Shown here: piece by piece, positions 9,586 to 18,340 of the stretch | Layout of the letters: every line of letters starts with the position of its first letter | Position numbering within the stretch: position 1 is the first letter of the stretch | Assembly (NCBI GenBank): GCA_027943245.1 | Contig: JANDJZ010000206.1 | Location: 1-21,412, forward strand | Reading direction: 5' to 3' | DNA length: 21,412 nucleotides | Origin: Acanthamoeba sp. SK_2022b | Taxonomy: Eukaryota > Discosea > Longamoebia > Acanthamoebidae | Position numbers and translations under genes: made by a program | Notes under the pieces: generated by a model | The model's database searches: none | What the model saw: the letters and a program-made list of their open reading frames with translations, nothing else | Told to the model about the DNA's origin: nothing

Positions 9586-11708
9586 ATGAAGGGAGAAGCG
9601 ATTCAAGTGCGCGCCCCATCGGTCGCCTTTGCTTCAGTATCGAATTTGGTGGTTGGCCGAAGTCTAAGCGAGCTTATCCGAAATGGAAGAGTAGCACACG
9701 ATTGCACGCTACGATTCACGGACCACCAACGTTCAGTGCACACGGCCACCTTAGCCATCGAGGAACGTAAAGAGGAGACCCAGCGAGGAACGAAGCGAGT
9801 GCTGGACATTAAAATAATTGATTGTGCCACTAAGACCGAGTTCACGAGCGAGGAGGAGTGGGCCAGCGATTGCCTGCGACGCAAAGACAAGAAGCTTGCC
9901 TTCATCGTGTGGGACAAAATTCATGCCTGGACGACTGATGGTGAGGACCTCGGCAGCCTCAATGATCTGCGCCGCATCTCGCCCCATTTCGAAGGTAACG
10001 AGTACCCTCTGCCCGTAAAGAAGCGGGGTGCCGAGCGACCAGTTCGGGAGTACGAGCAAGAGGCCTTGGGAGTTGGCGAAGAAAGCGAGGAAGACGACGA
10101 GGGCGAGTGGCACACATTGGATCAGATCATGAGGAGCGAGGTGACCGCCGAGGAGCAGGGAGAGCTCGCTGCGGCCAACGTCGACTACGATGTGACCAGC
10201 GGAGTGCAGGTCGAGACAGATGGCGTCAGCGGCTACGTGGACGCCGAAGAGCGAAGCGTGGAAGACACGCAGTTGGTCGATCTAAACTACGGCAGCGAGT
10301 GGGCCATAAACGGCAACGAGGTGAGGGTCTTTGGAAGACCCTTCCTCGGCTTTGGGGTAAATGGCCCTTTGTGGATGTTGTGCCGGTTGCTCTCCTTCTG
10401 ACGCTCAATGGCGGCTCCGTGGATGCAGGCCTTTGGCACGGTGAAGCGCGGCGAGTGGATGGGTATCCCCATCGCGATCAAGTCCATCAACAAGCTCAAG
10501 AAGGGTACGTGGCCACGCTCCTCCTTCGCTTGACGGTGCTGAGAGGCATTTGGCTCTCGACCTTCAGGACAGTACGCACGCGGGATCCAGAGAGAGCTCA
10601 AGGTGTGGTGGTGCGCAGCGCTCCTTCCCGGTCGCCTCTGCTCCCTGATGCAAGTCTCACATATACATGCGTTTGTATACAGGCCAGCAAGGCATCCGCA
10701 CATCGTCTCGCTCTACGGTGCGCTGGAGAACGAAAGCAACATCTACATCGTGATGGAGCGGCTTCACATCAACATGGCGCAGGCCGTGGAGCGTCTCTCG
10801 CGCGAGCGCGTTCTCGAACTCTGCAAGAGGTCCAGCGAATTCCTTCCTCCGCAAAAGGGCGTCTCGCATTGAGGCTGACGCTTCGCTTCCCGCCGTTGCA
10901 AACAGGTGGGCCATTCAGATCGCCAGCGCCATGCACTTCCTGCACTCGCGGGGGGTGCTGCACCGAGACCTCAAGCTGGGAAACATACTGATGGTTAGTT
11001 CCTAACCCCATGCTTGCCTTTTCCTGACCACGTGGTGTGTCTAACGTTTCATGTTGCGGTTAACAACAGACCAAAGACTTGAAGTCGTGCAAGATAGCCG
11101 ATTGTAAGCACAACTCACACATCCGTCCTAGCTTTGTGTGCCCCAACCCACTCTAACGTCAACTCCGCACAGTTGGGACTGCAGTGAAGGAGAGCGAGGC
11201 GGATAGCATACGTGTTGGCACAACCGAGTACATGGCTCCAGGTGCGTCCCGCCTCCTTGGTTGGGGCAGCATTGGGCTCACATTGCGGTTCCAACCGCCC
11301 AGAGTTACACGTGCGTAGCCCGCACAGCACGAAGATGGACGTGTACTCCTTTGGCATTCTGCTGTGGAAGCTGTTCAACCCCCATACCTACCCCTATCCG
11401 AAGCACGACCCCGTCAGCTACGGCGCCGGCAAGCGGCACCGAAATCATATCCTCAAGTAGGTCACCCCCTTCACAGTAGTAGTTAAGAAGAAGAAGAAGT
11501 GCTGGTCTGACCCCTCGGCCTGCCTCTCCTGTGCTTCTGTACACTCTGCGTGTGCAGAGTGGTGCACGAGGGCGCGCGACCACAGGTGAACAAGGCCACA
11601 GTCCCGCCTGCGTGGCGTGAGCTCATGCAGGACTGCTGGGCCGCTGATCCCAACCAACGGCCCACATTCGACGAGGTTGTGTGCAGGCTTAAGAGCACCC
11701 ACGCCTGA
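9586..11708 (+). CDS. Protein kinase with uncharacterised N-terminal region
   Basis: Nine exons: 9586-10320, 10429-10504, 10568-10604, 10683-10829, 10906-10993, 11070-11103, 11173-11241, 11303-11456, 11558-11708. They give 496 residues with all phases matching. Residues 1 to about 235 match no family I know; this part has an acidic stretch (EESEEDDEGEW). The kinase domain follows: glycine loop GNEAFGTVKRG, split by the first intron, with Glu where the second Gly is usual; PIAIK with the ATP-anchoring Lys; RELK with the likely helix-C Glu; HRDLKLGNIL catalytic loop; ADFG; YMAPE; MDVYSFGILLW; and a CWAADPNQRPTF ending typical of TKL kinases. All catalytic residues needed for activity are present. 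The sequence looks serine/threonine-specific, near TKL, but the subfamily is inferred. ATG 9586 opens the long first exon; GCAAGAAG precedes it. CpG-rich throughout, unlike the flanking insertions. Confidence 0.9.
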
Positions 11709-11987
11709 TCATATTTATTTCTTTTGCCCACTCAAGCAAAACACGCCCCACGTGCTTGCACCTGCATAACACCAGAATACTGTCCCATAATGACATTAAA
11801 AGGCTTTTCCAATTGAAACTGTGAAGGCGTGGTGCACTTGCCCAGACAAGGTACAAGGGGAAGCTGTACATTGGCAAAACTATCCCACAGGAACATCAGT
11901 AGCTGGAGGTCAGAGAGGTGTGGTGTGTTCATGCAATCTCACAGATCAAATGAACCTATCGTTCATATGGAATTGTTGATTTTCTCT
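11709..11987. other. Intergenic, nothing recognised
   Basis: Kinase 3' flank up to the left end of the first transposon. No convincing open frame or repeat. Confidence 0.4.
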
Positions 11988-12005
11988 GTCGTGATAACTC
12001 CAAAC
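11988..12005 (+). repeat. Left inverted repeat of transposon 1
   Basis: Eighteen bases that match the reverse complement of 14016-14033 exactly. Beyond this, CTGACTCCAC on the left compares with TGGACTCCAG on the right. Confidence 0.75.
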
Positions 12006-12134
12006 CTGACTCCACCCAGAGCTGCAAGTTCACAGGTCAGGTCGAGTTTTCAAGTTGTGAAAGGAATAAGTTAGAAATGCCCAAGGTAAGTGAGAAAATA
12101 CAAAATGTCAGACAGCAGAAATTAAAAAAAAAGA

Positions 12135-12140
12135 TTTATT
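12135..12140 (-). terminator. Possible poly(A) signal for the transposon 1 ORF
   Basis: AATAAA on the minus strand about 130 bp beyond the stop at 12268. It is followed on the minus strand by a T-rich run. Single-motif evidence only. Confidence 0.3.
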
Positions 12141-12267
12141 CGAAGATGCGAGGGAAGGACTCTTCATCTTCAGGGCTAACAGTGTAGCAGTGGGCTGCAG
12201 TGGTGGTGTCACATATTTCCCAGGCCACAAGGAAGCCCTGAACAGGAGACATCCAGTGATGTAGCTT

Positions 12268-13572
12268 TCAAATTCCTTCAAGTGTGGAAATCTTGAGTGG
12301 TCTAGTGTTGGTTGGGCGGTTGGGAGTTATTTGTGCAGTGTGGTGGTGGATTGTGTTGAGGATAGAGGCAAGGTCACTGGAGGTGTGGATGGGGGTGTTG
12401 TGATTGTGTCTGTGGTGTTTGAATTGTTTTTTCCCTTGTGATGCTGCTGTGTCACACACTCCATGCCCATGGTAGGAGGCAAAGAAGGAGTAGGTGAAGT
12501 TGTGTGGGAAATGGTGTTGGAGAAGAGAGAAGACATACATGTTGGCACTAACTTTGTGTTTTGGACCACCATCACTCCAAATTCTGATGGTGGTGATGTC
12601 AGTGAAGACACCATCCACCAGCAGCTGGTGCCAACAAGCAGCCACAAACTGGACATCATTCTTCTCCTTCTGTGCACCCACAAAGTGGAAGTACTGGCAG
12701 TGCAAACCATCTTTTTTTGTCTGGTCATGCTTGTACAGCACCATGATGAGACATTGATGGAAGCCCTCTTCCACTTCATATTGAGAGAAGTCCTGCACCA
12801 GGACACAATCATGTGGACTCTCTCCAGATGCAATACACTTCTTATCATGAAGATAAGCTTGCGTTTGCTCATTAGCAACCTCTTTGTGCTGCTGCACTAA
12901 AGCCTGTTCTGATGCAGAGATGGTGGTATCTTCTGCAGCATGACAGTATGGGCAAAATTGTGGGTTGCTTTGGTTGCGCACATTGTCACAATAGAGCATT
13001 GTGAGGAAGTATGTCTTTGAAACAGGGATGATGGTGGGATGCTGCTGACCCAATTCAGTACAATATGTGTTGTACATGGCATCATCATCCATCTGTTTCA
13101 TTCAAAAGTTTGTACCACTGCAAAATTCAATTGTGTCCTGGGCTGTATTGATCCATTCTGTGCTCACCATGCTGTGTGTGACACCTAGTGGATACCAGAC
13201 CTGTAGCAAAGCTGCAGGCCCTCTACACATTGCATGGCGCACAGTGGACTCAGAAACAGGAAGCCACTGCGCAGCCTCAGGAGGAGAGAGCTGTCGGCTT
13301 AAGTAGCTAACAATACTGAGCCAGAATGGGCTAAGAGGTGGCAAGGCTGCCAGCATTGCACCAACATTGGCTACAATTTGGGTTGCGACAGCCTGTTGCT
13401 TATGCTTCTCCTCCTGTGTGTGGATGTGTGCATGAAGGTCTGTACATTCCTGACGCAGGCCAAGAAGTTCAGCCTCTTGCTGTTGGGCAGTGTTCCGTAA
13501 AGAGGAGTTTATTTCCTCTAACTTCAACACATGCATAGTGCTGTTGTGGAACTGTTGCCGCAGCAGGGCCAC
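12268..13572 (-). pseudogene. Putative DDE-type transposase ORF with one in-frame stop
   Basis: One continuous leftward frame from 13572 to 12268, broken only by TGA at 13104-13102. The first possible ATG is at 13536 (MHVLKLEE); before it the frame has no ATG. Features in order: a short coiled coil; SPPEAAQWLPVSESTVRHAM, which looks like a helix-turn-helix; FCPYC and further Cys/His that may bind zinc; KDGLHCQYFHFVG; IRIWSDGGPKHK; and SYHGHGVCDTAASQGKK. The last three blocks have the spacing and style of the three acidic motifs of a DDE nuclease (Asp in DGLH or nearby, Asp in SDGG, Asp in CDTA). I cannot name the superfamily. The stop lies in TTTTGAATG, so an original CGA is plausible. Whether the copy is dead or read through is unknown; I treat it as a recent pseudogene. 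12319-12861 contains no CpG. Confidence 0.65.
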
Positions 13573-13610
13573 ATCAGCGTAGGCGTGCGCACACGTTTAG
13601 TGTTTTTCCC

Positions 13611-13855
13611 CATGGCGGCGGTCGGCGGTCTTCACGGTGGTTGGCGGTCGGTGGTGGTTGGCGGTCTTTGTGGCGGTCGGCGGTCGGCGGCGGTTGGCGG
13701 TGGTGGTCAGCGGCGGTCTTCATGGCGGTCTTCACGGCGGTCTTCGCGGTGGTCTTCACGGCGGTCGGCGGTTGGCGGTCGGTGGTGGTCGGCAGTCTTC
13801 ATGGCGGTCTTCATGGCGGTCACAGCGGTTGGCGGTTTTCACAGCGGTCTACAGT
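13611..13855 (+). repeat. CpG-dense tandem repeat (GGCGGTC / GGCGGTCTTCAY units)
   Basis: Degenerate head-to-tail array of GGCGGTC, GGCGGTTG and 12-mers such as GGCGGTCTTCAC or GGCGGTCTTCAT. It sits between the transposase start and the right inverted repeat of transposon 1. It is full of CpG although the neighbouring ORF has almost none. Its Gly/Arg/Val-rich open frames are by-products of the repeat. Confidence 0.9.
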
Positions 13856-14015
13856 CGTGAGCAGTTGCAGTGGTTGGCGGTCGGAAATGGAGAGCTGTGG
13901 CTGTCTGTGCGCGGCGAAACGCAAAAAACAACTGCACAGAGCGCTGGAGTGGAGAACGTTCCCCTACTTAAGAGGCACGAAATTCCCCCTAACTCTCCAT
14001 CTCCGCTGGAGTCCA

Positions 14016-14033
14016 GTTTGGAGTTATCACGAC
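14016..14033 (-). repeat. Right inverted repeat of transposon 1
   Basis: Exact reverse complement of 11988-12005. Confidence 0.75.
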
Positions 14034-14071
14034 CTCCCTTTGAAACGTTGCAAAAACAAAGCAAACGTGTG

Positions 14072-14100
14072 TTATTCCTATTTTTGTGGTAGCGGCAACT
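14072..14100 (+). repeat. Left inverted repeat of transposon 2
   Basis: Starts TTATTCCTATTTTTGTGG and ends AGCGGCAACT. Matches the reverse complement of 16366-16394 at 28 of 29 bases. Confidence 0.8.
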
Positions 14101-14203
14101 GCGCATAAGTTTGGCAAAACAGTTGTTTGGTGAGTGCACAAACAGGTTTATCTGTTTTGTCTGACGCCAAACCTCTTTTTCAGTTTTGTTCCTTTTGAAA
14201 ACA

Positions 14204-15176
14204 ATGGCGATGACAGAGGAGGTGATGAGCTGGCTGCAGGCCAACAACTTGGCTGATCTCAGTGCAAGCCTGGCCAATGCTGGATTTATTGACCTTCACC
14301 CCATCTACACAATCACAGAGAGGTATGGGGCATCTTAATTGCTGTTCAGAACAAAGTTACTGATGACTTGATTTTATTTCTAGTGATGCCCTGGAGATTG
14401 GCTTAAATCTCAGCTCCTGCTGGTGGCTGCTCCTTGCCATTAGCCATGTGAATGAGGCAACAGGTCCCCAAACGCCTCCTGCTGGTTCCACCCCTGCACA
14501 ATCAACCTTGGCCAATTTGACCCCATCAGCACCCCCTCCACCATCAAGCACCACGTGGTCAATTGTGTGCTGTGGCTGATGCCACCAGTGGAAGTGGACT
14601 TGCCATGGGCGCTGCACAACATGATGCATGAGCTGGGAGCTCTGCCCAACCCAGCACAAGTGTGGCCATCCAGAGTGGCTTGATGCTGAACAAGAGGAGA
14701 AGAAGCAAAAGAGAAATGAGACAAAGGAGGAGAAAAAAAAAGATAAACAGCAAGCCAAGGAGAGGAAGCGACTGAAGAAGGAGCTGTTCAAGGTGCCTGA
14801 TGTACCACAGGAGAAGGAATGGTTTGACCAGCAGATCCAGGCCAAAATTGATTGCCTCCATGCCAACATTGAGACTTGTGGATGGCCAGCAGTGAAAATT
14901 GTGAGCAAAGCCAGACGAATGGTGATGAAGAAATTCACACAGATGGAAGCCAAGGCAGCAGCAGCAAAGGAGCTGGTGCGGGAGCTATGACAAAACCTGG
15001 AGAAGCTGGCACAAGCGCTTGACAAGAAGCTGAAAGAGAAGGAGTTCTTGGTCAATATCCAAATCAAAGAGCTTGATGGTGCCTTCATCAATGAAGTACC
15101 CTCCCTCCCCTCTTCTGTTGATGTCTCCCTCCCAAACTCACCTGAAGGTGCATCGCTGGACAGCATTGATGAATAA
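14204..15176 (+). pseudogene. SAM-like, Cys-rich, coiled-coil protein of transposon 2, with three in-frame TGA
   Basis: Exon 1 is 14204-14322 (starts MAMTEEVMSWLQANNLADL). Exon 2 is 14384-15176, joined in phase across a 61-nt intron. The first about 60 residues look like a SAM domain (short helices, VMSWLQANNL, DALEIGLNL). A Pro/Ala/Ser linker and a Cys/His-rich stretch follow (CHQWKWTC, CTQ-like, ELCPTQHKCGHPEW), then a very charged KKEK coiled coil and a second helical part ending SLDSIDE. TGA interrupts the frame at 14577-14579, 14622-14624 and 14988-14990; all three would be CGA (Arg) after one change. An extra intron hiding the first two is possible, but I found no splice pair that keeps the downstream frame. 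Role unknown; its place inside the inverted repeats suggests an accessory transposition protein. Confidence 0.55.
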
Positions 15177-15185
15177 ACATTTATT
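15172..15185. terminator. Back-to-back poly(A) signals between convergent transposon genes
   Basis: AATAAA at 15172-15177 on the plus strand overlaps the stop of the rightward gene. AATAAA on the minus strand at 15185-15180 lies 28 nt past the stop of the leftward gene. Confidence 0.5.
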
Positions 15186-15212
15186 TAAAGATACCCACAA
15201 TATCTGTAAAAT

Positions 15213-16250
15213 TTAAAGATGTGCTGTGGGCGCACTCAAGACAAGCAGTCTTTGATGGCGACAGGGAAATGAGAATACAAGCTCTGCAGGATTGAGTTCC
15301 AGGGAGTAGGGGGGGAGTGAATGATTATGCACACCTAAATGCTCAAGGAAGGCAAGGACGAATGCAGAGCTCCAGCCCTCCACATGGAAACACACATTGT
15401 CAACAATGAAGAAGTCACCAGGTTGAAGAATGAAGACAGCTGTATTGGTGAAGAATCACATGTAGTGCTCCCAATTTGAAGATCCAGCAATGATGTCATA
15501 GAAGATGAAGGGTGTCCAATCAAGGCTCACCAATAAGTTGATGGTGTATGCCTTGCCATCATGCATGCAATGGCGGAATGCTGTGCCCCAAGTGTTGGCC
15601 CCTGCTCTTGCATCTCATCAGCCAAGAGCTGTGCAATCAACACACACCTTGTCAAAGAACTTGAGGCAGTAGTGGTCTTCGGTCAGAAGTGAAGAGGCCC
15701 AGCGCAGGTAGTGCAGGTAGTAGTCAAGACTGCCCTCCACTCGCCATTTGTTGGGATGCTTGTAGATGGATTTTTGAATGTGGAGATTGAGGTCCTAACA
15801 GAGCATGTGGCTGATGTGCCATGCAATCCTGTGCCAACAGCTTGGCGGCACTCAGCAACATAGCTGGAGAGTGCTCTTTCCTTGTTCTCAGACCAGAGGA
15901 GGAAGAGGAGGAGGAGTTTCATCTTCTTCTTCTTCTGTTGGATTGACAGTGTGGCATTCCCACATGGCCAAGGGCCAAGCTGTCAGAGACAGCAGATGAT
16001 GCTGGAGACAGTACTTGGCCAGACATGGAGAGCAAGGGCAGTGGTTGCCTGTCACTCACCATGTGCAAAGCGCCTCTGGACTTCCTCCCAGACACCCTGG
16101 TCTGCCAAACCAGGGTGATAGCACCCACCTTTCTTGTTTGCCTTGGTGTGAATCCAACCACCAGAAACACCCACAAGAAGAAATGCACAAACGAAAAAGA
16201 TGAAGATGAGCTTGCGCTTCTGCATCATCAGCTGGTGTGAATCAACAAAC
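15213..16250 (-). pseudogene. IS630/Tc1-mariner-type (DDE_3) transposase of transposon 2, broken
   Basis: Read leftward. Near 16050-16130 is a helix-turn-helix: GVWEEVQRRFAHGE, TGA, then QATTALALHVWPSTVSSII. A frame around 15650-15840 has HIQKSIYKHPNKWRVEGS and WASSLLTEDHYCLKFFDKV, as in the region before the first catalytic residue of these enzymes; the VDCTALG that follows has Asp without the usual Glu. Then come GKAYTINLLVSLDWTPF, IAGSSNWEHYM, FFIVDNVCFH (second Asp) and LPPYSLELNPAELVFS (final Glu/Asp block), ending at 15213. In-frame stops include TGA at 16054-16052, a TGA pair at 15620-15615, TGA at 15458-15456 and one TAG near 15800; at least one frameshift lies near 15850. Most stops would be CGA before one transition. 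Family is fairly sure; the protein is dead in this copy. Confidence 0.75.
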
Positions 16251-16365
16251 CCAAAAGTTTGAAACATGTTGTAGGTGACCAACCCCGTTTCAAACAGCCT
16301 AAACCCAAAAAAACGTGTTTTAAACATTAGAAGTTGATAAAACCTGTTTGTTCATGTCGTTTGTG

Positions 16366-16394
16366 AGTTGCTGCTACCACAAAAATAGGAATAA
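16366..16394 (-). repeat. Right inverted repeat of transposon 2
   Basis: Reverse complement of 14072-14100 with one mismatch (CAGCAACT where the left has CGGCAACT). Confidence 0.8.
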
Positions 16395-16631
16395 ACAACA
16401 AAAAAAAGTCAACAAAAGGCTTATGCAACGTAGGGATTTTGTTTCGTCACCATGACAGTCCCATACTTGGAATTCCTGTAAAATTCCGACACCGGAGTCT
16501 CAGTGATTGGATGCTGGCACTTTATTTTAATTCCTATTTTCTTATCTCAATTCCCAAAGCCCGAGCAGAACGATTAATTTCTCCACCCGGACACCACTCT
16601 CTCCCTTTAAGCCAACCTTCCTCACCAATAG

Positions 16632-18154
16632 ATGGTGAGGCTGCTTCCTGCTGGGTTTTTCGATGGGAGGGTACAGCTGTGCTTGTTCTTCCCGTTTGCG
16701 CTGGCTTCCATCTACCTGATCGCCCTGTATGGAGGAGGAACCTCGTGCCCCCCTGCTGGGGAGCAGCCGGATGTGGGGCCTTCTCCACCGGTGAGGTCAC
16801 CACTGACGGAAAGCGATGAAGAGGACATCACGTTTAGCACCCCGAAGGAAGAGGAGAAGCAGAAGGACGAGGGGAGGGAAGGGGACAAGAAAGCATCAGC
16901 TGATCTGGAGATGACAGCCGAAAAAGCACTGTGGGAGCTGAGGAAGAAGGTCAGGATCATCGTCTCCACCGTGGAAAAGAACCGACACCGGATACAGCTG
17001 CTTCGGGAAGCAGTGAAGGACGACTTGTGGGCGCGCGACCTCTTCATATTTCTCAGCGACGTGCCTCACCCCGAGGAGGGCGTCATTTCGTATCCCCAGT
17101 GTGCCCACGGGTCGTGGACAGTGGCCAAGTGCTGCAGGTGCGCCGCCGCCGATTCGGTCGCCTAGTTTTCGCTCTCCTCTTCTCTCCGCTTTTTGTTTTT
17201 TTTCCCTAACCTGGCGCTCCTTCTCAGGTTTACCACGTGGTACTTTGAGACGTGGGAGAAGGAGCACCCTGAGGTCGAGTGGGTGATGAAGGCCGATGAT
17301 GACACTTATGTTCACGTGCACAACCTGCTCCTGGCCATCGCGAGCTTTGGCGGCTCGGCACACAACAACACCGTTGCCAGCACACGGCCGATGTTCCTGG
17401 GCCACCGCAGCCATGAGGACCCAGAGTACGCTAACATGCCCATGATGTGGCCTCACGGCGGTGGTACGTGGCAAACTACACGCGCACGCCGCTCCCATCG
17501 TCGCGATCTCAACGCCCCCCCCCCGCACACCACGGCCGAATCAACGCATAGGTGGCTGGCTGATAAACCGGGCGGCGATCGCCCTCCTTAAGGAAAAGCC
17601 CCCTCTCAAGTGCACCATGCACGACGACGTTGACTTTGGCAACTGGGTCCAATCCCACGGGCTGCCAGTGGCGCCCTACGGCGGGATCTTCAGCCGACCG
17701 GTCTTCCTCAACTGGGAAAAGGCGTACGAGGTCGACTTCCTCGCCTCGCCGGCGCCAGAGGGCTTCTTCGTCTGCGTGGCGGACGACGTTGTGCGGATGC
17801 CCTATTATCCGATCACCTTCCACAAGCTAATGATATCATTCCCGCAGGTACTCCTCCTCCCCCCCCTCTTTGTGGCGAGCGCTAACGACCAGAGCAAACG
17901 ACAACTGACGGTCCACACCCGGGCAGGTTGCCGAAGTGATGCGACGAAAGCGATTTGAGCTGATCGATCTGCCGCCTCTCCGACCGGAATACCACGATCG
18001 GATTGGCAAGAGCGACAACTACTATCACCGCTTGATGCCCTGGCTGAAGGACATGGCCAACCCGAAAAAGACGACCTTCAGGCAAGTTGACTGCCGCTCG
18101 ATCTTCAGTCTGGCCAAGATGCGGCAGATCGGGCAAGGCCTGGGCCTCCCCTGA
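16632..18154 (+). CDS. GT31-like beta-1,3-glycosyltransferase, type II membrane protein
   Basis: Four exons (16632-17137, 17228-17463, 17552-17847, 17927-18154) give 421 residues in matching phase. The start MVRLLPAGFF is followed by a hydrophobic anchor (LCLFFPFALASIYLIALY, about residues 16-34), then an acidic Ser/Pro/Glu stem. The catalytic part starts near residue 100 (RKKVRIIVSTVEKNRHR) and has LWARDLFIFLSD, WVMKADDDTYV with the metal-binding DDD of GT31 enzymes, GGGWLINRAA as the usual acceptor-loop block, and CTMHDDVDFGNW with the conserved acidic pair. This is the pattern of Fringe and core-1 galactosyltransferases. Such enzymes sit in the Golgi and add a sugar in beta-1,3 linkage; donor and acceptor cannot be told here. 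An earlier start is not excluded, but the ATG used gives a correct signal-anchor. It converges on the F-box gene, with 186 bp between stops. Confidence 0.88.
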
Positions 18155-18340
18155 AAAAGTCCAACCCCGCCCTCAATTCGGGCTTGCACTTCAGCGCGAG
18201 TATCTCAACGTTGTTGCCCTCCTCGATAGAGAGTGGGAAGAGGCTTCTCTTGCTGTGTGGACAGCACCTTAAGGTGAACTGCACTCCGCTGCCGATCTGT
18301 ACAAGTAAGCAGGAAGACGAAGACGTCTGACCTCTACCAC

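Larger units (their letters stand above)
11988..14033 (-). mobile_element. DNA transposon 1 with terminal inverted repeats
   Basis: About 2.05 kb bounded by inverted repeats: the first 18 bases (GTCGTGATAACTCCAAAC) at 11988-12005 are identical to the reverse complement of 14016-14033, with weaker similarity for about ten bases further in. Inside are one leftward transposase-like ORF (13536-12268) and a CpG-dense tandem repeat (13611-13855). A target-site duplication is not evident: the flanks read TTTTCTCT on the left and CTCCCTTT on the right. Superfamily not assigned. Confidence 0.7.
14045..16431. mobile_element. DNA transposon 2: inverted repeats and two convergent genes
   Basis: A 29-bp inverted repeat (14072-14100 against 16366-16394) differs at one base, a CpG/CpA site. 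Weaker matches occur outside it (ACGTTGCA at 14045-14052 and its complement at 16424-16431) and inside it (ACAAACAGGTTTATC at 14138-14152 and near 16336-16351). Between the repeats lie a rightward SAM-like/Cys-rich/coiled-coil gene and a leftward IS630/mariner-type transposase, whose stop codons are only 36 nt apart with AATAAA on each strand. I infer one two-gene element of about 2.3-2.4 kb. The exact ends and a target duplication are not settled. Confidence 0.7.

Noticed and set aside
13531..14108. Gly/Arg/Val-rich open frames in all plus-strand frames
   Set aside because: By-products of the GGCGGTC tandem repeat, which has few stops in any frame.
12268..15176. Alternative genetic code or selenocysteine reading of the in-frame TGA codons
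   Set aside because: Host genes in the same window end normally at TGA and TAA. The interrupted frames lie only in decayed elements, and TAG stops and frameshifts accompany them.
16052..16327. Hydrophobic start (FIFFVCAFLLVGVSG) as a signal peptide of a secreted protein
   Set aside because: It precedes a helix-turn-helix of the transposase inside transposon 2. The hydrophobic stretch is probably noncoding or decayed sequence.
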